Source of the DNA: Elephas maximus indicus
Taxonomy: Eukaryota > Chordata > Mammalia > Proboscidea > Elephantidae
DNA: 64,000 nt
Assembly: GCF_024166365.1 (NCBI RefSeq)
Contig: NC_064835.1
Span: 62,724,607-62,788,606, forward strand
Reading direction: 5' to 3'
In this document: piece after piece, positions 11,683 to 21,966 of the stretch
How the letters are laid out: every line of letters begins with the position of its first letter
Numbering within the stretch: position 1 is the first letter of the stretch
Notes under the pieces: generated by a model
What the model saw: the letters and a program-made list of their open reading frames with translations, nothing else
Database searches by the model: none
What the model was told of the DNA's origin: nothing
Position numbers and translations under genes: made by a program

Positions 11683-11829
11683 GGATCAGAAACTTTGGGG
11701 TGGCGGGGAGGGGTGCATGAGTATCTTAAAGAGCCCTCCAGATGGTTCTCTTGTGGTCTGAGAATCACTGCTCAAAGGGAAGCAACAGCAGGTTGTGGCA
11801 GAAACGCAGGTTTCTGAAGCTCTTATTCC

Positions 11830-12195
11830 CTGAGACACTTGGGGGAAGTTACTTAATTACTGGACACCCTTTTCCTTACTGAGCCTAATTATCCCCCATT
11901 TAGGATATTTTGTGGGCTGTGGTGAGGATTAAATGAAATAACTTGTAAAGCTCTCGGAATAATAGTTGGCATATAAACCAAAACACACAAAAAAACCCCA
12001 AACCCATTGCCCTCTAGTCGATTCAGACGCATAGCGACCCTACAGGACAGAGTAGAACTGCCCCATAGAGTTTCCAAGAAGTGCCTGGCGAATTCGAACT
12101 GCCGACCCTTTGGTTAGCAGCCGTAGCACTTAACCACTAGGGAACCAGGGTTTCCACTTGGCACATAGTAGGTGATAAATGAAGTTGAGCTCTCT
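11830..12195 (+). mobile_element. MIR SINE split by an AfroSINE
   Basis: The left part includes GGGGGAAGTTACTTAATTAC and GTGAGGATTAAATGAAATAA. The right part continues GGCACATAGTAGGTGATAAA. The inserted SINE duplicated the MIR's TTGGCAYAT site. Confidence 0.8.
11975..12157 (-). mobile_element. AfroSINE, antisense, deleted (HSP-like) form, with TSD
   Basis: TTGGCATAT (11966-11974) and TTGGCACAT (12158-12166) flank it. The body reads CCCATTGCCCTCTAGTCGAT ... ACCAGGGTTTCC. The roughly 45-nt middle segment of full copies is absent, as in the subfamily reported for hyraxes, sirenians and proboscideans. Confidence 0.85.
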
Positions 12196-12409
12196 TTCAG
12201 CCTTTCCCTGATGACTTGGTACTGGGGATGGAGTGGTGGAGGACAGGGGAGGAGGTGCGGGGGGCTGGGAGTATAGTCATGCAGAGACAGACAGAATCCT
12301 TAAAGGAGAATGGAAAATGTATGTTAGTTGAAGTTGGTAAAGACATCTTTATTTGAAAAGCCCTGGGGGAATCCATTCTTCAACTGGAAGAATATATGGG
12401 TTCCTCCTG

Positions 12410-12510
12410 TTCGGTAACCTTGGGTAAGTCCATTAGCCTTTTTGTACCTTAATTTCATCATCTGTAAATGGGTATGACAACATTTCCTGTTTTAGCAACT
12501 TTAAATGGAT
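12410..12510 (+). mobile_element. MIR fragment, sense
   Basis: AACCTTGGGTAAGTCCATTA followed by AATTTCATCATCTGTAAATG is the MIR core. It abuts the RTE that begins at about 12513. Confidence 0.7.
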
Positions 12511-12512
12511 GA

Positions 12513-13820
12513 AGTTCCATTCCAGAGAGAGGTAATTCAACACAATGCAGAAATTATTCAACAATATCATTAATATCACATGCAAGTAAAATTTTGCTGA
12601 AGATAATTCAAAAATGGTTGAAGCAGTACATCAATAAAGAACTGCCAGAAGTTCAAGCCAGATTCAGAAGAGGTGGTGGAATGAGGGGTATCATTGCTCA
12701 TGTCAGATGGATCTTGGCTGAAAGCAGAGACTATTGGAAAGATATTTGTCTGTGTTTTATTGACTATGCAAAGCATTCCACTGTGTGATTCGTAACAAAT
12801 TATGGATAACATTGCTAAGAATGGGAATTCCAGAACATTTTGTTGTGCTCATGAGGAACCTGTGCATAGATCAAGAGGCAGTCATATGAACAGAACAAGG
12901 GGATACTAAGTGGTTTAAAATTAGGAAAGGTGTGTGTCGGGGTTGTATCCTTTCATCATACTTATTCAATCTGTATGCTGAGCAAATAATCTGAGACGCT
13001 GGACTATATGAAGAAGAACACAGCATTAGGATTGGAAGAAGACTCATTAACAACCTGCGATATGCCGAAGACCAACCTTGCCTGCTGAAAGTGAAGAGGA
13101 CTTGAAGCACTTACTGATAAAGATCAAAGACTATATAGCCTTCAGTATGGATTGCACCTCAACATAAAGAAAACAAAAATCCTCACAACTTGACCAATAA
13201 GCAACATCATGTTAAATGGAGAAAAGGTTGAATTTGTCCAGGATTTCATTTTACTTGGATGCACAACCAATGCCCATGGAAGCAGCAGTCAAGAAATCAA
13301 ATGACATATTGCATTGGGCAAATCTGCTGCAAAAGACCTCTTTCAAGTGTTAAAAGCAAAGACGTAGCTTTGAGGACTAAGGGGCACCTGAACCAAGCCA
13401 TGGCATTTCCAGTCACCTCATATGCATGTGAAAGCTGGACAATGAAGAAGGAAGACAGAAGAAGAATTGATGCCTTTGAATTATGATATTGGTGAAGAAT
13501 ATTGAATATACCATGGACTGCCAGAAGAACAAGTGAATCTCTCTTGGAAGAAGTACAGCCAAAATGCTCCTTAGAAGTGAAGATGGTGGAACGTCATCAT
13601 GTACTTTGGACATGTTATCAGGAGCCACTAGTCCCTGGAGAAGGACATCACGCTTGGTAAAGTAAAGGTTCAGCAAAAAAGAGGAAGGCCCTCAAGGAGA
13701 TGGTTTGACAGTGACTGCAACAATGGGCTCAAACATAGCAGTGATTGTTGAAAATGGCAAAGGACTGGACAGTGTACATAGGGTCGCTATGAGGTGGAAT
13801 TGACTTGATGGCATCTAACA
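12513..13820 (+). mobile_element. RTE/BovB-type LINE, 5' truncated, sense
   Basis: The sequence follows the RT part of the RTE at 47989-49710, from the thumb-side ATTCAAAAATGG and RGGG regions through a degraded active site (YAED in place of YADD, about 13060) to the C-terminal zone and the 3' tail GGGTCGCTATGAGGTGGAATT...GGCATCTAACA. Many stops and frameshifts are present. The short open frames at 12594 and 13259 are remnants. Confidence 0.85.
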
Positions 13821-13869
13821 GCCTAAATGACCACCAAGCAGATATAGTGTGAGTGCAGCATGTCACAGG

Positions 13870-14045
13870 CAGTAGAGTCACTCAGAAAATAGCTTCTGCT
13901 ATTTTCCAGTTGGAGACCTAGGGAAAATTAACCAAGCTCTCTCTGCCTCAGTTTCCTCATCAGTGAAATTGAGGATAGCTATAACATCTGCCTTAGTTGG
14001 TTGTCATCAGGGGTAAATGAGATAATACATGTAAAATAAATAACT
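13870..14045 (+). mobile_element. MIR SINE, sense
   Basis: Includes CTCTGCCTCAGTTTCCTCAT and GGTAAATGAGATAATACATG in MIR order. Confidence 0.75.
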
Positions 14046-14088
14046 CCAAAGCCCACAGGCTTAATCATTACACTACAGTTGCTTCATA

Positions 14089-14322
14089 TTGTTAGCTGCT
14101 GTCCAGTTGGCCCCTGACTCATGGTGATCCCATGAACGATGGAACAAAATGCCACTTGGTCCTGTACCATTTCCATGATCGGGTATGGATCGGACCGTTG
14201 TGATCCATAGGGTTTTCATTGGCTGATTTTTGGAAGTAGATTCCCGGGCCTTTTTTCTAGTCTGTCTTAGTCTGGGAGCTCTGCTGAAACCTGTTCAGCG
14301 TCATAGCAACATGCAAGCCTCA
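14089..14322 (-). mobile_element. Short nonautonomous RTE derivative (two ends joined), antisense
   Basis: Read on the minus strand it starts GCTTGCATGTTGCTATGACG and continues with ...GTTTCAGCAGAGCTCCCAG and AAGACAGACTAG. This matches the 5' leader of the full-length RTE at 46371-46500. It ends with a tail like the RTE and AfroSINE 3' end (ATGAGTCAGGGGCCAACTGG ... CAGCTAACAA). No coding sequence lies between. This looks like an internally deleted RTE moved in trans. Confidence 0.65.
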
Positions 14323-14569
14323 CAACCATAATGTATATGAAACAAAATATAATGTAGAGAAAGACTGGCAAGAGCTACAACAAAATGTTAACTGCTTATT
14401 TCTGGATGGTGGGATTATGATTTATTTTTGTTTTCTTCTTTATGTTGTTCTGTATTTTCCAAGTTACTTTTATAATCATCAAAAAAAGTTGTACTTGATG
14501 TTCAGATGGCTTGGGATTGTTTGCGATGATCTCCACTGTGTTAAACTTATTGATAATGTTTTCTCATGT

Positions 14570-14725
14570 AATCTCAGCAGCCGTTTGAGGTAGGAATCAT
14601 TGCCCCCATTTTCTAGATGAGGTCAAGAGAGGTTAGAGAGCTGGCTTAAACTTCAGATCTCACAGCTGCTAAGTGGCAAAAGTAAGATCCAGAGGCAGAT
14701 CTGGCTGTCTCCAAAGCCAGGCACT
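14570..14725 (-). mobile_element. MIR SINE, antisense
   Basis: CCCCCATTTTCTAGATGAGG, then ACAGCTGCTAAGTGGCAAAA, is a MIR on the reverse strand. Confidence 0.75.
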
Positions 14726-15002
14726 GCTCACAGGGATGCAGTGCCCAGGGCTTCCCCACCCCTTGTCCCCTACTCTCTTCTGCTTGGAGAGTTAAAGTGG
14801 GAGGCTGTCAGAATTGGGCCTGTGGCGTGTTCCTGTGGGTCTCCTCCGCCTGGTGTATTGGTTTCCTACATCCATACTCCTGGTGGAGGACATGGGCTGG
14901 GGGTGGGGATTTTGGCAACCTCCTCTCAGCATACGAAGTCAAGGGATGCTGTGGAGAATCTCCCCAAGAAGAAACAAAGGTTTTCACTATAAAGGTATCC
15001 AA

Positions 15003-15215
15003 TATTACTCAGTTGCCATCAAGTTGATTCCGACTCATGGCAACCCCAGGTGTGTCAGAGTAGAATTGTGTTCCATGGGGTTTTCAATGGCTGATTTTTT
15101 TTGCAATAGATCACCGGGCCTTTCTTCTGAGGCACCTGTGGGTGGACCTGAACCTCCAACCTTTTGGTTAGCAGTGGAGCATATTAACTAACCATTTACA
15201 CCAACTAGGGACCCC
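15003..15215 (-). mobile_element. AfroSINE, antisense, 12-bp TSD
   Basis: AAAGGTATCCAA occurs at 14991-15002 and again at 15216-15227. The element runs from GTTGCCATCAAGTTGATTCC to CACCAACTAGGGACCCC. Its middle (CAATGGCTGATTTTTTTTGC and AGATCACCGGGCCTTTCTTC) differs from the common copies and resembles the middle of the element at 14089-14322. Confidence 0.85.
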
Positions 15216-15522
15216 AAAGGTATCCAAGAGAGGAAGTAATAATAGTAGCATAACTACGCAAGACTGGGAGAGGGAAGTGACCTGGGTGAGCTAAATCATG
15301 ATGATTTATCATAGCAGGAAGATAATGGCTAGGCCTGGTAAAGCCACAAATAGCCACGTAAGCATTCTAGGTAGAGACATGGAGGTAACCACCAGGCCTG
15401 AAAACACCAATGGCTACGAATGCCTATCCCTGCATTGATGGGTGGAGGGGTGGGGTTAGCTTCCAATTATAAGCCCTTCTGTCCTATTTGATTTTTTTTT
15501 TAGGCGCATGTTTGTATTACAA

Positions 15523-15807
15523 GGAGCCCTCGTGGCACAGTGGTTAAATGCTTGGCTGCTATCCAAAAGGTGGGCGGGTGGAACCCACCAGCTGCTCTGA
15601 GGGAGAAAGATGTGACAGTCTGCTTCCGTACAGATTAAAGCCTTGGAAGCCCTGTGGGGCAGTTCTACTTATACCAATAGGGTTGCTATAAGTCAGAATT
15701 GACTAGATGACAACGGGTTTTATGGGGCAGGACTAGGCAGCGTTTCCTTCTGTTGGACATAGGGTCGCTACCAGTCGGACCCCACTCCACGGCACCTAAT
15801 AACAATT
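15523..15807 (+). mobile_element. AfroSINE, sense, with a second RTE-like tail
   Basis: The head GGAGCCCTCGTGGCACAGTG starts at 15523 and the first tail ends near 15722 (GATGACAACGGGTTT). A second tail follows at 15745-15807: GGACATAGGGTCGCTACCAG ... CGGCACCTAATAACAA, as at RTE 3' ends. Either two elements sit together or the SINE carried an extra tail. Confidence 0.75.
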
Positions 15808-15879
15808 ACATTTTATTTGAAAGTTATTTTAAAAGTACAGCCTCTTAAAAAAAAAAAAAGTACAGGCTCTGGGATCCTT

Positions 15880-16085
15880 TGTGGATTCAAATACCACCCT
15901 GCCAGTTAGGGATCTTGGGCAAGTTAACCTCTCTAAGCTGCAATTTTATCGTGTGGAAAACAGGGACAACTATACCCACTCTACAAAGTTGGTGTGAGTA
16001 TAAAATGAAGTGATGCATATAAGGCACCAGCCTTGGCCGAAATTCAGCATCTATAATTATGAACAATTGTTATCATTAATAAACT
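15880..16085 (+). mobile_element. MIR SINE, sense
   Basis: GATCTTGGGCAAGTTAACCT then GTGTGAGTATAAAATGAAGT follow MIR order. A further MIR-like scrap (ACACATAGTAAGCGCTTAGT) lies at 16336-16355, beyond the SINE. Confidence 0.7.
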
Positions 16086-16117
16086 AAGAGTGCAGGAAAC
16101 ACCCGGGTTCCGCACAC

Positions 16118-16332
16118 CAAAGAAAACAAAATCCATTGCCCTCTAGTCGAGTCTGACTCATAGCAATCCTATAGGACAGAGTAGAACTGCTCCACAGGGT
16201 TTCCAAGGCTGTAAATCTTTACGGAACCAGACTGCCACATCTTTTCGTCCGTCTACTGAGCGGCTGCGGGTTCGAACAGCTGACCTTTCGGTTAGGAGCC
16301 AAGAGTTAAACCAGGCGATACCAGACCTCCTC
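16118..16332 (-). mobile_element. AfroSINE, antisense, full form
   Basis: CCATTGCCCTCTAGTCGAGT begins the complement of the tail, CGGGTTCGAACAGC is the B box, and GGCGATACCAGACCTCC is the degraded head. It keeps the middle segment CTGTAAATCTTTACGGAACC. Confidence 0.8.
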
Positions 16333-16627
16333 GACACATAGTAAGCGCTTAGTAATGGGTGGAAAAAATTAAAACCTTCATCAGAGTCTATAATTCTCCC
16401 CAAGCCATGACGCAGGAGTCCCAGGGCTCGGAGTGAACACTTAAATATTGATGTGGTTACTCATTTATTCATCACTCTGCTCTGCGCTGCAGTGTCCGCC
16501 GCGGCTGAGCTCAGTTCTCTGGCTCCCGGGCCGGGGCCTTGCAGTATGGGAGGGGGCGCCTCTCCCGCACGCGAAGGTTGGGGGCAGCAGCCGTTCACCC
16601 GCTCCTACGTCGCTGGTGCGGGGCGGT

Positions 16628-16633
16628 CACGTG
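16628..16633. promoter_or_regulatory. E-box CACGTG
   Basis: Palindromic CACGTG within GGTCACGTGGCGG, in the upstream part of the CpG island. This is the class bound by USF- or MYC-type bHLH factors. Occupancy is inference. Confidence 0.5.
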
Positions 16634-16879
16634 GCGGAGCGGGAATCGCGTCTGGTTTAACGCGGGCATCTTCCCCGGGAGGGCCGGGCTGGAGGAGGAG
16701 AGAGCACGGCCTGAGACGAGGGTGGGCAGCCGGGGTCCGCATCGCACCCCTAAGTCAGTGTCAAGGCCACGGGCGTCCCGCGAAGCCGGCATGTCACACC
16801 CGCTGAGGACGTCGCGCTCCCCAGAGGCTGGAGGAGGCTAGGCGAGGTCTCCGAGGGCGCCCCTAGGCGGCGCAGGCCC

Positions 16880-16902
16880 GGGGGCGGGGCCGGGGCGGGG
16901 CC
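16880..16902. promoter_or_regulatory. Tandem GC boxes (SP/KLF type)
   Basis: Two adjacent GGGGCGGGGC-type boxes, with another GGGGGCGGGGC at 17063-17073. Dense GC boxes are typical of TATA-less CpG promoters. Confidence 0.6.
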
Positions 16903-17075
16903 AGCGCGGGAGGCCCGCCCACCCCTTTGCAGAGGCCGCGCGCCCCGCCCCCGGTCTGCCGCGCGTCTGGGCGGGTCTGCAGCCGGCCAGGCGGCAGCTC
17001 GCGCCCCCGCAGCGCTGCCGCACCGCCACGCGCACTCCGGACGCGGGCCGCGGGGCGGAGCAGGGGGCGGGGCGC

Positions 17076-17083
17076 TGACGTCA
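17076..17083. promoter_or_regulatory. Palindromic CRE TGACGTCA
   Basis: A full consensus cAMP-response element three bases from a GC box and 222 bp above the start codon. CREB/ATF binding is the usual role of this site. Whether it makes the gene cAMP- or activity-responsive is inference. Confidence 0.65.
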
Positions 17084-17304
17084 CGGCGCGGCCGGCGGCT
17101 GGGGGGGGCGGGGAGGCGGGGAGGCGGGGAGGCGGCGGCCGGCTCGGCCCAACCCAGCCGGCTGCTGCGGCGGCCGGCTGTGCTGGCGGGCGGCGGCTCT
17201 CCGGTCCGGCTCCTGACCCACCTCCGCCGCTGCCAAGTTACTCACTAGTCCCCGTGTCCGTGCCCCACTCGGCTGGCCCTCGCCCGCCGCCGCTAACCCC
17301 CGCC

Positions 17305-17735
17305 ATGGCCCTGGTGCGGGGCGCCGATCCGGTGGCGGGGCCCTCCCGCTGGCTGCCCACGCACGTCCAGGTGACGGTGCTGCGGGCCCGCGGGCTGCGG
17401 GGCAAGAGCTCGGGCGCGGGCAGCACCAGCGACGCCTACACCGTGATCCAGTTGGGCCGCGAGAAGTACAGCACGTCGGTGGTGGAGAAGACGCCAGGCT
17501 GCCCGGAATGGCGCGAGGAGTGTTCCTTCGAGCTGCCACCCGGCACCCTGGACGGCCTGCTACGGGCGCAGGAGGCCGATGCGGGTCCGGCTCCCTGGGC
17601 CGCGGGCCCCGCCACCGCCTGCGAGCTGGTGCTCACCACCATGCACCGCTCGCTCATCGGCGTCGACAAGTTCCTAGGCCAAGCCACGGTGGCGCTGGAC
17701 GAGGTCTTCGGCGCAGGCCGCGCCCAGCACACTGA
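17305..17735 (+). CDS. RAB11FIP5: RAB11FIP5 coding exon 1: start codon and most of the C2 domain
   Basis: RAB11FIP5 (Rip11/GAF1) is a class I Rab11 effector on recycling endosomes and apical vesicles. Its N-terminal C2 domain targets membrane lipids and its C-terminal coiled coil binds Rab11. Exon 1 gives residues 1-143 plus two bases of codon 144. Visible: MALVRGADPVAGPSRWLPTH, the C2 strand HVQVTVLRARGLRGKSSG (about residues 19-36), SDAYTVIQLG, and GVDKFLGQATVAL. I chose the ATG at 17305 because it has a strong Kozak context (GCCATGG) and matches the known N-terminus. The frame is open upstream to 16927, but that is GC-rich leader. The donor is GA|GTAAGT at 17736. Residue 144 is Glu here; I recall Gln in human. 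Confidence 0.96.
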
Positions 17736-19600
17736 GTAAGTGGGGTCGAGGGGTGGGCACAGAAACGGTTAAGAGTCTAACCGGGCGGGGCTGCTGGGGG
17801 AATACAACCCCGAATCTCGGCCAGGATGGTGGCACCTCCTGCCTCGCGCTCAAGGGCATAAACCGACAAGTTGGTTCTTCCCGCTTCGGGGCTCCCCTAC
17901 GACCCCCCTCCCAAAGGTGTATTGTTCTGGGTTTGGGCCCTGGTGGGCCCTTGTGAAGCCCGCGGGAGGCGTGGGTGGGGACGAACGCTGGGCGTAGATT
18001 TCAAGTAAAGTTTAGGAGTGGGATCCAGAGGGTTCTGGGCTGTGGGAACCTCAAGAAGGAAACATCTGGGGCCATTCGTAAGTCCTTCTGGCCTCCCTCC
18101 TTTTCCTCGAAGGGGAAGGGAACTTCTGGGTGCCTGTCGGGGCTCAGGGCCCGCAGGGGAGTAGAGAGGCTCTGACTCGCCCTGGAGGAAGGGAAGGGTG
18201 TAGTGTTGTCCGCCAGGGCGAGATTGAGTAGAGGCGTCCCTTCCAAACCCAGAGGCTGCTGAGGGCATCTCTCTTGCCTGCTTCTCGAATGCCCTCAGGA
18301 ATCTGGAGACGCCTCCTTGGACCCTGCCCCTCCGGGGCCCCTGAGCTGAGGACAGGAGAACCTCCTGAGTAAGGGAAGGAAACGCTTTAGTCAGCCTTTA
18401 ATAGCCCTGCCCTAGGTAGAGGCAGTGGCATGCTTAATGCACAGCACTAGGTAATCCCCCAGTCACTTCCCCCCAGAAGGGCCCGGTGGTTTTTTAATCA
18501 TTTATTTTGGCAGCGTTTACCCTTCCCTGTGCTGAGATCAAGGCTTTAGACTTGGAGCCTTGTTTCCTGTTTTGTGCTAGGGCTGGATCTACAAGCCAGC
18601 CCCCAGGGTTGACAACTTGCTGTGGATCACTCAAGGGGTTAACTGGGAGTGATGGCCTCTCCTGGGCCTGGTGGACCCTGTGTGAAGAGGATAAGGAGGT
18701 TGGGGCGGGGGTGTGCCTGGAGTGGGGAGAGGTGCTGGAAAAGTTTGCTGGAGTTGGACGACATCCAACTGAGTAAATTAAATTTAGGAAGGTTTGCTGG
18801 AAGAGAAGGATGAGACTGGTGCAGACCAAGTGAAACCAGGAAGGATTTGGGTAGAAAGGGATCCGACCTCGAAGGTTTTTCAAGATGTAGGTAGGGAGTA
18901 CATCATGGCCCTCTGCATGGCCTGGGGTGGGGAAGCAGGGTTGGCACAGGGCAGCTTCCAGGCAGGGCTGTGACCTAACTCCACTTCCCCCTCACCTGGC
19001 CTTCTCTCCTTCTTCCCTCATGACTTGCTGTTTGGTTGCTGGATGTGATCATGTGGTACAGCTTGGCCCTTGTTTTGTTTTTTTCCACCCCTTTCCTGTC
19101 TTTTCCCTCCTTCCTGGCTCGTGAAGCCCAAGGATATGGGCGTGGGGTAGAAAATGCTCCCCTGGTTCTCTTAACCCTTTCTTTTTCAGAAGAGGTGCCT
19201 GCCCTCAAGTTCATTCCGCCCCTTTCCCAGTCCTTCACTCTCCACTACTTAGCTAATCTGACCAGACTGGGTAGATGAACTCCCTCCCCCCACCCCCCAG
19301 TCTCCAGGCTTTCGGGGAGGGGCTTCTGTGAGGAGCTTCTGTGAGGTCAGTGGCTTTTCCAGTTCCTGCCCTTGCTTTCCTCATGTCAGCTGGCTGTGCC
19401 CATAGACCCAGGTGGGCCTTTTGTCAGCCAAGGACAGTTCCTCTCCGAGAATTTGATTGGCCACCTTTGGATCTGATAGGAGCCTCGTTTTACTTTATAG
19501 AAGTCATCTTTTCCACCAGGATCTTTCAGAACCCACCTCACTTCCTTTCTCCTATGCATTGACCTGAGTTATTTTATTGACCTGAGTTATTTATAGAACC

Positions 19601-19764
19601 GGAAACCCTGGTGGCTTAGTGGTTAAGTGCTACAGCTGCTAACCCACGGGTCGGCAGTTCAAATCCGCCAGGCGCTCCTTGGAAACTCTGTGGGGCAGTT
19701 CTCTGTCCTATAGGGACGCTATGAGTTGGAATCGACTCAATGGCAATGGGTTCGGTTTTTTTGG
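19601..19764 (+). mobile_element. AfroSINE, sense, deleted form, 13-bp TSD
   Basis: TATTTATAGAACC is duplicated exactly at 19588-19600 and 19765-19777. The element reads GGAAACCCTGGTGGCTTAGT, B box CAGTTCAAATCCGCC, then GGCGCTCCTTGGAAACTCTG directly, so the roughly 45-nt middle segment is missing. It ends GGGTTCGGTTTTTTTGG. The perfect TSD suggests a fairly young insertion. Confidence 0.92.
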
Positions 19765-20114
19765 TATTTATAGAACCTAGAGAGAGGGCAGGCACTTGTG
19801 GTGGACAGGGGAAAATCTGTGAAAGGCCAGATCCTCCGGTTCTCCAGGCCCTGACCTAGCAGCATTCCCACTGACCACTCCTGATGGCATTTCCTGGAGC
19901 ACCCTGTCTGCCTTACTCCACCAGGCATGGGCTGTTGAGATAGTGAGTCCACACTTGCCTGGTGGGGGAGTGGGCAAGACACTGCTGGAGAAGACCAGAG
20001 CTTACTCCCCTCAGCTTTGGAAAATGGTGGACAAGGACAGTGGTCACTGTTGAAACTCCAGGAGCCAGGTTGTGGTGGTCCCAGGGAGGGCAGATGGGAA
20101 CATAGGTGTCACCG

Positions 20115-20345
20115 AGAGAACCTGACTGGGGAAGGACAGCCTCATGATTAAGCGGGCAGGGGGCACGGGTTGTGGCGTTGCTCTGAAGATTCTGATTCCA
20201 AACCTGCCAGTTGGTTGCAAGCCACTTAAACTCTTGTGCCTCAGTTTCCTGATGTGTAAAGTGGGGATAATTACCACCTTCACAGGGCTGATGTGAAAGG
20301 ATGAAATGAGAATGCAAGTAAAGCACCTAGTGCTTTCCCTGGCCT
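20115..20345 (+). mobile_element. MIR SINE, sense
   Basis: CAAGCCACTTAAACTCTTGT, CCTCAGTTTCCTGATGTGTA and GGGGATAATTACCACCTTCA follow MIR order. Confidence 0.8.
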
Positions 20346-20639
20346 TAGGTGGCCGTGAACAGCAGTGATGGTGAAGGGAGGTTTTGGTAACAACGCTGGT
20401 AGCCCTAGTCTGGGAGACACCACTGCCATGGAAGAGCTTCTCATGTGACGAACTCAGAGCATGGATAGCCCCAGACCCCTGGGTGGCAGAGTCTGCAACC
20501 CTCCACCATGCCCTTTGCTCCTAGAGGCACAAGAACGAGGGCTGGGCTTGGGAGGCTTCTGCAGTGGTGAAGCCAAACTCAGACTGGCCTGTAGGCCTGC
20601 AGCTCCCCTCCCCAGCAGCCTTGCCCTCTTGGGAAAGCA

Positions 20640-20850
20640 GGACAGCACAGTGTTTAAAGAACCTGGATGCTGGGGCTTGACAGCCAGTGCTGTCGTTCAC
20701 TAGCAGCCAGATTACTTAATCTGCTTCCTCATTTCTAAAAACATCAGGATAATAATCAGAGTTGATCAGACCAAATAAGATATCATCTGTAAAAGGCTTA
20801 TGTATTTCTGGATGCATAGCAAGCTCTCAAAATATTATTGTGGGTCACTC
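20640..20850 (+). mobile_element. MIR SINE, sense, decayed
   Basis: CACAGTGTTTAAAGAACCTG (head), then ATTACTTAATCTGCTTCCTC and GGATGCATAGCAAGCTCTCA near the end. Confidence 0.65.
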
Positions 20851-21933
20851 TAGGAGTCCTGCTTTGTATGATGGTGGTAACCGGGGTTCTAGGTGCCTCA
20901 GCATCCCCCGGAGGCCCTTTGCCAGTGGGGAGCTCTTTGAGGTAAGGGATTTCACTGGAGGCTTCTAAATAATTGAAGAGGAAGTTCTCAAAACAAATAT
21001 TAATATAGTAAACAAGTTAACTGGTTATAACCTTCTTACTCCAATAAAACCATACTTGGATCATCATGGTTCCTATGGGTCTGAAAATCCTAAAAGATGC
21101 TTCTCCATGAATTTCCTTTCTGGTTTTTACCCACAGCATCCTTCCCAGTGCAGCCTAGTGGGTATGTCTGTGTTGGCCTCTCTGACTCTCCCTGACAGTC
21201 AGGGGAGAGGGTGGCAGTGGTTAGTTCTTTTTGTCCCCCTTTCAGTCAGGTGGGCCACTTAGACCTGTCTGACCCATTGGGCTGTCCGTGTGGATTATGC
21301 TGCCAGGTGAATGACTCTGAACATGTTGGGAGTTGGGGGAAGGCAGAACAGGCAAAAGTTTTGGGGTGGGAAGATAGGGACTCTGCTATGAGGCGATTTT
21401 GATTGGGGGGACCTGGTCTTTGCTCTTTGGGAATGCTGGTCAGTGTGTTTGAGAGAGGGGAGGGGGGGACACAACCCTGTTTGGGGGGCCCATCACCTAC
21501 CTCATCCCTGATCCTGGTATGGAGTAAAACTGTCTCTGCTGTGAGACCTGGACTGTGGAGGGTGGCACCATCATGTGGGCTTGTTGGATCATGGGAAAGC
21601 CAAGGTCGTGAGTACCGTTTGGCTTGGGAACAGTTTGTTCTTCTTCGCAAAAGAGTAAAACTATTCTATGGACAGCCCCTCATTGGACCTGCACCATTGT
21701 TTTTTGGAGGGCCTCAAGGAGGCCTGTGGCTGTGGAAGACAAAGGCCTGAGAGCAGAGCCTTCTGACTTGACCGTTCACAGTGGCCTGAGATGTCCTTGA
21801 GGAGGGCAGAGGCCTGAGGGAACATGTAGCCTGTTGGCTTGAGATTGGGATGGCCTTTTAGGGCTTCCATCCATCCCCGTGCCCCTAGTTGGTCTGCATT
21901 TAACTGTTGTGGGCAGGTGTTCTAGCATTTGGG

Positions 21934-21935
<2 letters not shown>

Positions 21936-21965
<30 letters not shown>
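21936..21965. repeat. (TG)n microsatellite
   Basis: Uninterrupted TG dinucleotides of about 26 bp, with looser TG on either side. Confidence 0.85.

Positions 21966-21966
<1 letters not shown>

Larger units (their letters stand above)
11295..11785 (+). mobile_element. MER5A-like hAT fragment split by two SINE insertions
   Basis: Three pieces appear in order: GCATTAGCATCACCTGGGAAC (about 11325), TTAGAAACTCAGATTCTAGG (about 11545), and ATCAGAAACTTTGGGG through GTCTGAGAATCACTGCTC (11683-11775). Together they give the order of a MER5-type nonautonomous hAT element. AfroSINE sequence lies in both gaps. Confidence 0.7.
16480..17760 (+). promoter_or_regulatory. RAB11FIP5: CpG-island promoter of RAB11FIP5
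   Basis: GC content and CpG density jump at about 16480 and fall soon after exon 1. The island holds an E-box, clustered GC boxes, a palindromic CRE and a run of GGGAGGC units (about 17107-17137) before the start codon. No TATA box is obvious, so dispersed initiation within about 17040-17280 is likely. The exact TSS cannot be seen. Open frames on both strands here reflect high GC and are not genes. Confidence 0.85.

Noticed and set aside
16927..17304. In-frame open extension of 126 codons upstream of the RAB11FIP5 start, with its own ATG
   Set aside because: The frame is open because of high GC. The downstream ATG has the better Kozak context and matches the known N-terminus; the extension is low-complexity Pro/Arg/Ala.
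17081..17539. Antisense frame over exon 1 and the CpG island
   Set aside because: Composition artefact; Arg/Pro/Ala-rich with no domain.
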